From Actinoplanes solisilvae (GTDB lineage: Bacteria; Actinomycetota; Actinomycetes; Mycobacteriales; Micromonosporaceae), in contig NZ_RJAC01000040.1 in NCBI RefSeq assembly GCF_003999975.1, positions 1 to 49,153 on the forward strand: a stretch of 49,153 nucleotides of DNA, read 5' to 3'. Of the stretch, positions 38,940-46,900 are shown piece by piece. The notes below the pieces were generated by a model, which had not been told where the DNA came from, did no database searches, and saw nothing but the letters and a program-made list of their open reading frames with translations. Each line of letters opens with the position of its first letter. The stretch's first letter is position 1. Both the position numbers and the translations under genes were made by a program.

Positions 38940-40124
38940 ATGTCCGACCGTCTCGATATCGTCGGCGCCGACCTGACCGTCACCCTCCCCGGCGGCACCG
39001 ACGTGCGTTTCGCCCATCTCGACTACGCCGCCTCCGCCCCGGCCGTCCGGGCCGCCGCCGACGCCGTACGCGACCTGCTCCCGTACTACGGCAGCGTGCA
39101 CCGCGGCGCCGGCCTGCGTTCGCAGCGGTCGACCTTCGAATACGAACGGGCCCGCGACATCGTCGCCGAGTTCGTGGGCGCCCGCCCAGACGACTCGGTC
39201 ATCTTCACCCGCAACACCACCGACTCGCTGAACCTGCTGGCCCGCGCCCTGCCCGCCGGCACGACCACGATCGTCTTCGACGGCGAGCATCACGCGAACC
39301 TGCTGCCCTGGCCCTCACCCGTACGCCTCCCCGCGCCCCACTCGGCTGACGCGGCGGTCGAGGCGGCGCGAGCTGCGCTTTCCTCCGTACGCGGCCCCGC
39401 GCTCCTCGCGGTCACCGGCGCGAGCAACGTCACCGGCGAGATCTGGCCCGTCCGCCGTCTCGCCGATGTGGCCCACGCCCACGGCGCCCGCGTGCTCGTC
39501 GACGCCGCCCAGCTCGCCCCGCACGTGCCGGTCGACCTCGACGAACTCGGCGCCGACTACCTGGCCCTGTCCGGCCACAAGCTCTACGCCCCGTTCGGCG
39601 CCGGCGTGCTGGCCGGCCGCGGCGACTGGCTCGACGCCGCCGACCCCTACCTGCGCGGCGGCGGTGCCAGCGCCTCGGTCGGCGACGCCACCGGCGACGT
39701 GGTCTGGCAGACCGGCCCCGCCCGTCACGAGGGCGGCACCCCCAACCTGATCGGCGCGATCTCGCTGGCCGCTGTCTGCGAGGCCCTGCTGCAGGCCGAC
39801 CGCGCCGCGATCCTCGAACACGAACAGAGCCTCCTGGCCGGCATCGACGGCGCACTGACCCTGTTCGGCGGCAGCCAGCCCCGCGTAGGCATCGTCTCCT
39901 TCGCCGTCCCCGACGCGCCCGGCGTGGCCGACCGCCTGGCCCGCGACTACGGCATCGGCGTACGGGCCGGCCTGTTCTGTGCCCACCCCCTGGTACGCCG
40001 TCTGGGCGGCGCCGGCACCTGCGACACCGGTGGCCTGCTGCGCGCCAGCTTCGGCCTGGGCAGCACCCACGACGACGTCGACCGCTTCGTCAAGGCCCTC
40101 GACGACCTGGGCGTACGCCCGTGA
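38940..40124 (+). CDS. Class V aminotransferase / cysteine desulfurase-like PLP enzyme
   Basis: 394 residues, ATG with GGAGG SD. Fold type I PLP enzyme: N-terminal FAHLDYAASAPAVRAAADAV, TRNTTDSLNLLARAL, VLVDAAQLAPHVP (Asp that holds the pyridine N), and ALSGHKLYAPFGAGVL with the Schiff-base Lys. The C-terminal region ends with RAGLFCAHPLVRRL (candidate Cys) and RASFGLGSTHDDVDRFV. Controlled by a SAM-IV riboswitch, so it should act in sulfur/methionine metabolism, for example as a cysteine or selenocysteine lyase-type enzyme. Its TGA overlaps a GTG that starts the 41-bp repeat described separately. Confidence 0.92.
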   Translation: MSDRLDIVGADLTVTLPGGTDVRFAHLDYAASAPAVRAAADAVRDLLPYYGSVHRGAGLRSQRSTFEYERARDIVAEFVGARPDDSVIFTRNTTDSLNLLARALPAGTTTIVFDGEHHANLLPWPSPVRLPAPHSADAAVEAARAALSSVRGPALLAVTGASNVTGEIWPVRRLADVAHAHGARVLVDAAQLAPHVPVDLDELGADYLALSGHKLYAPFGAGVLAGRGDWLDAADPYLRGGGASASVGDATGDVVWQTGPARHEGGTPNLIGAISLAAVCEALLQADRAAILEHEQSLLAGIDGALTLFGGSQPRVGIVSFAVPDAPGVADRLARDYGIGVRAGLFCAHPLVRRLGGAGTCDTGGLLRASFGLGSTHDDVDRFVKALDDLGVRP

Positions 40125-40206
40125 CCCGGGTGTACGTCGTCGGGGTCTTCGGTGTACGCCCGTGACCGGGGTGTACGTCGTCGGGGTCTTCGGTGTACGC
40201 CCGTGA
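40121..40206 (+). repeat. 41-bp tandem repeat forming two GTGA-overlapping mini-ORFs
   Basis: GTG codons at 40121, 40162 and 40203 are 41 bp apart. Each of the first two opens a 14-codon ORF (VTRVYVVGVFGVRP, and a near-identical copy VTGVYVVGVFGVRP) whose TGA overlaps the next GTG. The third GTG is the phzF-like start, whose first six residues VTRVYVV are the source of the repeat. The aminotransferase stop at 40122-40124 overlaps the first. 41 is not a multiple of three, so the copies occupy all three frames in turn. Confidence 0.92.
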
Positions 40207-40967
40207 CCCGGGTCTACGTCGTCGACGCGTTCACCGACGTCCCGTTCCGGGGCAACCCGGCCGGCGTCGTCCTGCTCGACCGCTGGCGCGACGACGAGTG
40301 GCTCCAACAGGTCGCGGCCGAGATGCGTCACTCCGAGACCGCGTTCGCCGTGCCCCGCGCCGACGACGGCGAGTGGGACCTCCGCTGGTTCACCCCCGCC
40401 GCCGAGGTCGACCTGTGCGGCCACGCGACCCTGGCCACCGCCCACGTGCTGGCCCGCCCCGCCGTCTTCCACACCCGCAGCGGCAGGCTGAGCTGCGACC
40501 ACGCCGCCGACGGCTGGATCGAGCTGAACTTCCCCGCCGACCCGGCCACGCCGTTGACCCCCGACCCGCACCTGCGTCAGGCCCTGGCCGGTGCCGAGAT
40601 CGTCGCCGCCGGCCGAGGCGTCTCGGACATCCTCGTCGAGGTGCCCGACGTGGCCGCAGTCCGAGCGCTCACCCCCGACCTGGCCGCCGTCGCCGGGCTC
40701 GACGGGCGTGGTCTGATCGTTACGACCTTCGACAACCGCGCCTACAGTCGCTGCTTCTACCCAGCGCTGGGCGTCCCCGAGGACCCGGTGACCGGCTCGG
40801 CTCACTGCACGATCGCCAGCTGGTGGCAGGCCCGCCTCGGCATCACGGAATTTGTCGCCGAGCAGCTCTCCGCCCGCACCGGCGTTCTGCGGATCCGTCA
40901 TGAGGGCGCCCGCGTCCGTCTGAGCGGCCAGGCTGTCACCGTGTGGCGGGGCGAGACGGCGGTCTAG
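40203..40967 (+). CDS. PhzF-family epimerase/isomerase
   Basis: 254 residues from GTG 40203, with no SD of its own. PhzF fold: N-terminal VYVVDAFTDVPFRGNPAGV, catalytic Glu in RHSETAFAV, CGHATLATAHVL, and the C-terminal DPVTGSAHCTIASWW. Family enzymes catalyse proton shifts/isomerisations in phenazine and other pathways. Translation probably depends on ribosomes arriving through the GTGA ladder from the aminotransferase gene, so the SAM-IV riboswitch should control it too. The substrate is unknown. A minisatellite lies directly downstream. Confidence 0.92.
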   Translation: MTRVYVVDAFTDVPFRGNPAGVVLLDRWRDDEWLQQVAAEMRHSETAFAVPRADDGEWDLRWFTPAAEVDLCGHATLATAHVLARPAVFHTRSGRLSCDHAADGWIELNFPADPATPLTPDPHLRQALAGAEIVAAGRGVSDILVEVPDVAAVRALTPDLAAVAGLDGRGLIVTTFDNRAYSRCFYPALGVPEDPVTGSAHCTIASWWQARLGITEFVAEQLSARTGVLRIRHEGARVRLSGQAVTVWRGETAV

Positions 40968-40993
40968 GCGTGACGCCCCGGCCTCGACGCTGC

Positions 40994-41098
40994 GGGCAGG
41001 GGCGTGCCGGGCAGGGGCGTGCCGGGCAGGGGCGATCTGGGCAGGGGCGTGCCGGGCAGGGGCGTGCCGGGCAGGGGCGATCTGGGCGGGGGCGGTTC
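40994..41098. repeat. 15-bp minisatellite
   Basis: Seven 15-bp units from 40994; units 3 and 6 end GATCT and units 1, 2, 4 and 5 end GTGCC after a common GGGCAGGGGC core; unit 7 is degenerate. The ordered pattern (two GTGCC types then GATCT, twice) indicates duplication of a 45-bp block. It lies in the 267-nt gap between phzF-like and DUF222/HNH genes; the rest of the gap (41099-41234) shows nothing recognisable. Confidence 0.93.
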
Positions 41099-41234
41099 GG
41101 GCGAGCCGGTCTCGACGACGATTTGGTCGTGCGCGCGCCGTGAGCTGGGCACGGGTTGGTTGAGAGTGCGGTTGCCAGGACGCGGCAGTGGAACGCGCGG
41201 GGGCAGGGCGACACCTTGCTCGGACGGGCAGGCC

Positions 41235-42920
41235 CTAATTGCGTTGGTGGTAGTGGTTGCGACGTGGAACCTGGTGGGGGTCGACCGTTGGCGGCGGGAT
41301 GAACTCGGGGCGTCGATCAGTGCCCAGGCGGACTCGCCATCCGGCCGTCGGGTGGTGGAGGAGGCGATGATGATGGCGACACAAAAGGACCGTATTGTCG
41401 AGGCTTGTCAGGCCGCCGAGTGACCATTCGACTATGTGATGGATGTCTGTCCATCGTGGGGGACGATCACACGATGGGAAAGCACAGCCGCCGTCACGGA
41501 TGTGCAGCGCGCGGCGTAGGGCGGCGGTGGCGAGCCGTCGACTTCGGCCGAGATCGAGGATCTGTCCTTCGCCGCCGAGAACGGCGGGTAGCAGGCGGGC
41601 TTCGCAGGCGAGTCGGCGGATGGTACTGGCGGACAGGCGTTGGCCGGTGTCAGTGGTGCCGGAGCCGAGTGTGAACGGCGGGAAATGGTGAGCGTCGGCG
41701 GCACCCACGGCACCGCCATCGTTCTCGGCCGGGTCGCTCGTGGTTCCGGTGCCGCTGGAGCCGGTCGCGGTATCGAAGGTGTCATCCGAGGACTGGCCAC
41801 TGTCGCCCGGGGGTCGGCCTGTGTCGTCCGAGGGTCGGCCTGTGTCGTCCGAGGGCTGACCGGAGCCACCTGCGGGGCGGGCGGTGCTTCCTGCTGGACG
41901 GGCGGTGCTACCTGTCGGATGTGCGGTACCTGTCGGACGTGCGGTGCTACCTGTCGGATGTGCGGTGCTATCTGTGGGGCCGCTGGTGCTGGCAGGGGGC
42001 CTGCCGGTGCCGTTGGGGTCGGCGAGGTCCAGGGCGGCGCTCAGGGAGTTGTAGTCGATTTTGATGGTCAATTGGGGCGGTTCGCCGCCGTCGGCGGGAA
42101 GGCTGCCTGTGCGCAGGGCCAGGTTGCACAGCTCTACCAAGGCGTCGGCTCGGCGTTGGGGCATCAGGCGGTCGTCGTCGGGGATCGGGCGGCACAGTGG
42201 GTGCAGCGCGGCCTGGAGGATGGCGGTGGCTTCCGCGTCCAGCAGGCCTGACAGGCGGGCCAGGCCGTCGACGGGCAACGCCAGAGTGAGGTGGCGCTTC
42301 TTATGGGCGCGGGCCTGCTGGCGTTCCAGCGCAAGCTCGTCGGCGCGGTCGGCCAACTCGGGGGCGACGTGGGCCAGGATTCGTTCGCCGGCCTTGCGTA
42401 ACAGGTGGGCGGGGAGCTGAGCGGACAGCTCGACCAGTTTGTCCTGGGCCTCTTCGGTGATTCGGCGGGTCTCGGTGAGGCTGACCGGGGTGGTGGGTGA
42501 GTCGACCTCGCCGAGGGTGTCGGGGAGGTTGCCGACCGTTGCGGCAATGACGGCGGCTTGACGGAGATCTACCCGGCCGTCGAGGACCGCCCGTTCCACG
42601 GCCGGCTTGTGGGCGAGGGCGGTGACGCGCTCGGCGAATTCACGAGCTGGTTGAGGGTCGAGGCGCAGCAGGCCGCGCAGCCAACCGTAAATGGTTTTCG
42701 CGCCGTGGGTCTTCGGCAGACCTCGGCCTGCGGCCTCGCGGACGAGGCGCACCTGCAGGACGGCGGCGGCCTGCTCCAGCCGGTGGGCGGCGTGTAGGGC
42801 TGCGAGCAGCTCTTTGTCGGAACAGGACCACAGTGGATCGGCGGCGAGCTTCGCCGCGTTCTCCACGATCTGCTTTACGTCTGCCAACACGACGGCATTT
42901 CTAGCCGCCAAACGACGCAT
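41235..42920 (-). CDS. DUF222 / HNH endonuclease protein (13E12-repeat type)
   Basis: 561 residues from ATG 42920; no SD is visible and an upstream GTG at 42965 is in frame. The N-terminal half is DUF222, as in REP13E12 proteins of mycobacteria and relatives. The C-terminal HNH nuclease motif is CAFPSCDRPPRWTDIHH followed by LCRHHHRLLHHP. Between them, about residues 315-400, is a Ser/Thr/Pro/Gly-rich tract (TARPTGTAHPTGSTARP, GRPSDDTGRP) made from 21-bp DNA repeats. Family members occur in many copies per genome and may be selfish elements or DNA-processing nucleases. Function is not known. Upstream are 22-bp iterated sequences. Confidence 0.87.
   Translation of the reverse strand: MRRLAARNAVVLADVKQIVENAAKLAADPLWSCSDKELLAALHAAHRLEQAAAVLQVRLVREAAGRGLPKTHGAKTIYGWLRGLLRLDPQPAREFAERVTALAHKPAVERAVLDGRVDLRQAAVIAATVGNLPDTLGEVDSPTTPVSLTETRRITEEAQDKLVELSAQLPAHLLRKAGERILAHVAPELADRADELALERQQARAHKKRHLTLALPVDGLARLSGLLDAEATAILQAALHPLCRPIPDDDRLMPQRRADALVELCNLALRTGSLPADGGEPPQLTIKIDYNSLSAALDLADPNGTGRPPASTSGPTDSTAHPTGSTARPTGTAHPTGSTARPAGSTARPAGGSGQPSDDTGRPSDDTGRPPGDSGQSSDDTFDTATGSSGTGTTSDPAENDGGAVGAADAHHFPPFTLGSGTTDTGQRLSASTIRRLACEARLLPAVLGGEGQILDLGRSRRLATAALRRALHIRDGGCAFPSCDRPPRWTDIHHIVEWSLGGLTSLDNTVLLCRHHHRLLHHPTAGWRVRLGTDRRPEFIPPPTVDPHQVPRRNHYHQRN
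41814..41975. repeat. In-frame 21-bp repeats in the HNH gene (approximate ends)
   Basis: Two copies of one 21-bp unit at 41814-41855, then several diverged copies of another (core GCGGTGCTACCTGTCGGA) to about 41975. They encode the low-complexity GRPSDDT and GSTARPT linker between DUF222 and HNH domains. The frame is kept because 21 is divisible by three. Confidence 0.8.
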
Positions 42921-42947
42921 CCAGAACCCGGGGAAGATCCTTCTCCG

Positions 42948-43011
42948 CCATCTGAAAGCGATCACGGAGCCATCTGAAAACCGTCATTGAAGGATCTGCA
43001 AACGATCACTG
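42948..43011. repeat. Three iterated 22-bp elements upstream of the HNH gene
   Basis: Starts at 42948, 42970 and 42992 with the pattern (C/G)(C/G)ATCTG(A/C)AAnC(G/C)nTCA. The spacing of 22 bp is close to two helix turns. They lie just before the HNH start and less than 350 nt before the divergent secreted-protein gene. They are candidate binding sites for a DNA-binding protein. Confidence 0.65.
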
Positions 43012-43040
43012 GGGCGCGCGCGGGTGGGGCGCGGGCGGCG

Positions 43041-43120
43041 GTGCTGGCGGCGGGCGGCGGTGCTGGCAGCAGGCGGCGGTGCTGGCAGCAGGCGGCGGTG
43101 CTGGCAGCAGGCGGCGGTGC
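43041..43120. repeat. 19-bp G-rich minisatellite
   Basis: About four units of period 19 (GTGCTGG-type starts at 43041, 43060, 43079, 43098, partial at 43117), followed by a GGC-rich tail to about 43160. Strand-asymmetric G runs could fold into unusual structures. The rest of the 387-nt gap 42921-43307 shows no gene; the promoter for the secreted-protein gene must lie here or just after. Confidence 0.88.
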
Positions 43121-43307
43121 GGGCGGCGGGCGGCGGGCGGCGGGCGGCGGTGCGGGTGGCGGCATGGACGTCGGTGGCGCGCTGTGAAAAGCGCTGGAAG
43201 ATGTCCAAAGTTCGCCTGCTGATCAACTGGGAAAGACCTGGAAGTCGACGGGGGTCGACAGAGTCAGCATCCGGCTCGCTGTTCGTGGGCCGGATCGGAG
43301 TTCCAAC

Positions 43308-43973
43308 GTGTACCGCAAGGCCCTGCTGGCACTGCTCGTCCTCGTCGGAGTGGTGCTCGGGCCGCCCGTGCCTGCTCAGGCACACCCCTTCGGCGATCCT
43401 CAAACCGTCGCCATCGACGCCGACCCCGCGCGCCCCCACGTCGTACGCGTGAAGTGGAAGGTCGGCGGCCTCGATGACCTGACGCTGCTCGGTGTGAAGA
43501 TCGGCGTGTTGCCCGAGGACCGGGTCTTTCTCGACGGTGCCGTGTTTTATCAGGACTCCGACGAGGCCGCGATCGCCCCCTCCGGTCAGTTCGCCGACTA
43601 CCTCCTGCGGCAGATTGTCGTCACCGGCGGCGGGGAGAAGTGCGCGGGAACCGTCGAACCGCCCACCGAGCTGGCCAAGCGCGGCGCCACCGTCGATTTC
43701 ACCTGCCCTGCCGCCGTCGGCAAGGTCGACGTCGCCGTACGCACCTTGCTGGACCTGCACCCCGCCTATCGCACTCTCGCGACCGGGCCGGGCGGACAAC
43801 GCGCCGTCTACCAGGCCGACACCGCGACGCACGAGTGGAAGCTGAGCAACGCCGAGTCCAAAAGCCACAAATGGCCCCTTGGAATAACGGCGGCCGCGGC
43901 CCTGGCAGCCCTGGCAGCCCTCCTGTTCTGGCGTCGCCGGAACAGATCGAAGCAATCGAAACACCTGAGTTAG
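43308..43973 (+). CDS. Secreted membrane-anchored protein of unknown function
   Basis: 221 residues from GTG 43308 with CGGAG upstream. Signal peptide KALLALLVLVGVVLGPPVPAQA, mature start HPFGDPQTVAID (His first, as in CopC-like proteins), a beta-rich extracellular domain with two Cys (about 110 and 131), a TM helix near 190-209 (LGITAAAALAALAALLFW) and a basic tail RRRNRSKQSK. It resembles the extracellular domains found in actinobacterial HupE/CopC-like proteins. Only 11 nt separate it from the phosphoesterase gene, so the two are one unit. Confidence 0.82.
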   Translation: MYRKALLALLVLVGVVLGPPVPAQAHPFGDPQTVAIDADPARPHVVRVKWKVGGLDDLTLLGVKIGVLPEDRVFLDGAVFYQDSDEAAIAPSGQFADYLLRQIVVTGGGEKCAGTVEPPTELAKRGATVDFTCPAAVGKVDVAVRTLLDLHPAYRTLATGPGGQRAVYQADTATHEWKLSNAESKSHKWPLGITAAAALAALAALLFWRRRNRSKQSKHLS

Positions 43974-43984
43974 GAGACACCCAC

Positions 43985-46900
43985 ATGGGCAGGACACGTG
44001 TCCTGTGGCCCGTGCTCGTGGTGGCCACTCTCGCCGCCGCGCAGTTCGGGTCAGTCCCGTCCGCCGGCGCCGAGCCGGGCACCCCGGGTTCGGCGCCGGT
44101 GCTCAATCTGAGCGACGGCCAGACTCTCGGCGGCACCGTGAAGGTGAACGCCGAGCCGGTGACCGAGGGCGACCCGATCGTCTCGCTCACCGTCGACGGC
44201 CAGGCGGTGGAGTCGGCGAAGAACGCCGGCACCGCGCACCTGAGCTTCGACATGGGCGGCAACGGCACCGAGGCGCGCTACCACAACTACGTGGTCGTGA
44301 ACGGCCACACCGCCGAGGCTGAGCGCCTCTACCTGCCGAACATCGCCGGTGGCGTACGCGGCACTCTGGACTTTCCCGGTGACTGGCTGCACGACGGGGT
44401 CAACACCCTGACCGCGTACGCCGGCGCGAACTGGGTCGACACGACCAGCGCCACCGCCGTCGGGGTCGAGACCCTGCCGTACGGTGAAGGTCTGCGTTGC
44501 CCGAACTACGATGACTTCGCGCTCAGCAGCATGGGTCTGGGTCTGCTCGGCGTGGTAGCCGACGGCGAGCAGAACGCGTTCAGCTACAGCTTCGGCGACG
44601 GCACCTGCGGCAGTTCGAAGAAGCTGCTGAGCCAACCGCTGACCTTCGTGGTCTCGGGCGAGGTGGGCGGCACCGCGGGGCTCGGCGCCGACCTGGACAC
44701 CACCAAGCTGTCCAACGGCGAGCACACGGTCGCGGCGGTCACCAATTCCGGTGCCACGGCGGCCGTGAAGGTGCGGGTCAACAACGACCAGGCCGGCGCC
44801 GCCAAGATCAGCCCAGCCGACGGCGTACGGGTCAAGGGTGTGCAGCGCATCGTCGCGGCGCCCCCGGTCGGGGCGAAAGACCCGGTCAGCGCGCTGGCGA
44901 TCGACGGCCAGCCGGCCGAGAACGACGAGGTCCTGGCCGCGGGAACCGCCACGCTCGGCTTCACGGTCGAGGCCGGCAACTCCGTCGAGGGCCGCTACCA
45001 CAACTACGTGCTGGTCAACGGCAACCGCGTCGACCTGGGCGGCGACCACGGTGTCAGCGGCGCCGAGTCGGTCAGCCTGGCGTTCCCGGCCCGCTTCCTG
45101 CGCAACGGCGACAACGTCGTGCAGGTGCGTACGGGCGACTACAACGGCACGGCCAACGGCGCGACCTGCCCGAACCACGACGACTTCAAGGTGACCCGCA
45201 GCTCGGCGGCGCTGTCGCTGAGCACCGCCGGAACCGTCACGGCCGGGACCACGTACGTCGTCACCACCACCGGCGGGACTGAGAGCAAAGCCGAGACGAC
45301 CGCCGAGTCGATCGCGTTGGGCGACGGCACCTGCGGCCCGATCAAGGACCTCGAGCTGCACTTCGGCATCGCGGGCGCGCCCACCACCCGTACGGTCGAG
45401 ACGTTGGGCAGTGGCGGCGACGCCCACCTCAGGGTCTTCATCGGCGGCAACGGCTCTGATGCCGGCTACGACAACCGGGTGCTGGTCAACGGCATCCCGC
45501 TCGACCTGGGCCTCTGGGAGAAGGAGACCGCCGACCTGGCGTTCCCCAACGAGTGGCTGGTCCCGGGCATGAACGTCGTGCGCATCGTCGCCGGCAGCGA
45601 CCACGGCAGCGCCAAGGCGGGCGGCTGCGACAACTACGACGACTTCACGATGCGCGACTTCGAGCTGACCCCGGTCGGCGCGACGGCGAGCCGGGTGACC
45701 CGGATGACCGCGGGCACGAACGTCACGATCGGCTCGGCCACCTACCCGGCCGGGACGCCGCTGACGGCCTACTTCGGTGACGGCACCTGCGGAAGCAGCC
45801 ACAACGCGACAAAGGATTTGGCGCTGGTCTTCTCGGTGACGAACGCGGACGGCACCCTGCCCGCCGCGCTCGGCCGCCGCGCCGACCTGGACACCGCGAA
45901 GGTGGCCGACGGGTCGCACACCATCACGGCCGTGGCCGGGGACAAGACGTCGACCCGGAACATCACCGTCGACAACACCGCCCCCGAGGTGGCCGAGAGC
46001 GTGCCGGCCGAGGGGCAGCGGCTCACCTCGACCGTCGCGCTGACCGTCAAGGTCAAGGACGCGTCGGGCGTGGCCGGCACCCCGGCGATCACGCTGGACG
46101 GCAAGGCCGTCAAGGAGGGCGACGAGATCGGCCACGGGCTGCCCGCCGGTGACCACACGATCGCGGTCGCGGTGACCGACACGCTCGGCAACACTGCCGT
46201 GCGGCAGATCAAGTTCTCCAGCGCCAGCATCCCGGACGTACCCACGTCGCTGACGGCGGACGTCGACAGCTCGGCGACCTCGGCGACGCTGTCCGCGCTC
46301 ATCCCGGGCGACGACGGCACCCCGCTCACGGCGACCTTCACCAAGGCCGACGTGGTGCTGCCGACCGCCGGATATCAGGGTGTGGCGAACGCCGTGCCGA
46401 CCACGCTCGACGTGGCGCACGACGGGACGGTCAAGCTCGACTCGCTGCGCCCGCTCGACGGGCAGACGGTCGACACGCCGTCCGGCCGTGACGTGGTGTT
46501 CCAGCGCTACGATCTGAGCTTCGAGGGCACCGGCCAGCCGACGCTGCGCTGGGAAGGCACGATCGACCCGGCCCGCGTGGTGGCCCTGCGCGTGTGGGAC
46601 AAGGCAGCTTCCCGCTGGACGGCGCTGACCAGTGCCCGCGGCAAGGAGCAGGGCAACACGGTGCTGACCGCGGCGCTGCCCAAGGAGCTGCGCGACGGCA
46701 ACGCCGTACACGTGCTGGTGACCGGTGAGGACCCGTTCGCCGACGACCTGTCGCCGCGCGACGAGACGGCCCAGAACGACAAGGACCGTTTCGAAGACCC
46801 GAGCACGTACGACTTCGCGCTCGCGCACTTCACCGACACGCAGTACATCACCGAGGGCGCGGCCGGCGGAACGTACAACGACTGGGACGGCGTCAACGAG

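Noticed and set aside
41235..42965. DUF222/HNH gene considered as an intron- or intein-borne homing endonuclease
   Set aside because: No interrupted host gene or splice-type flanks; it stands alone with its own start and stop.
40994..43120. Repeats considered as CRISPR arrays
   Set aside because: Units are directly adjacent or differ by a few bases with no unique spacers of regular size, and no cas gene is present.
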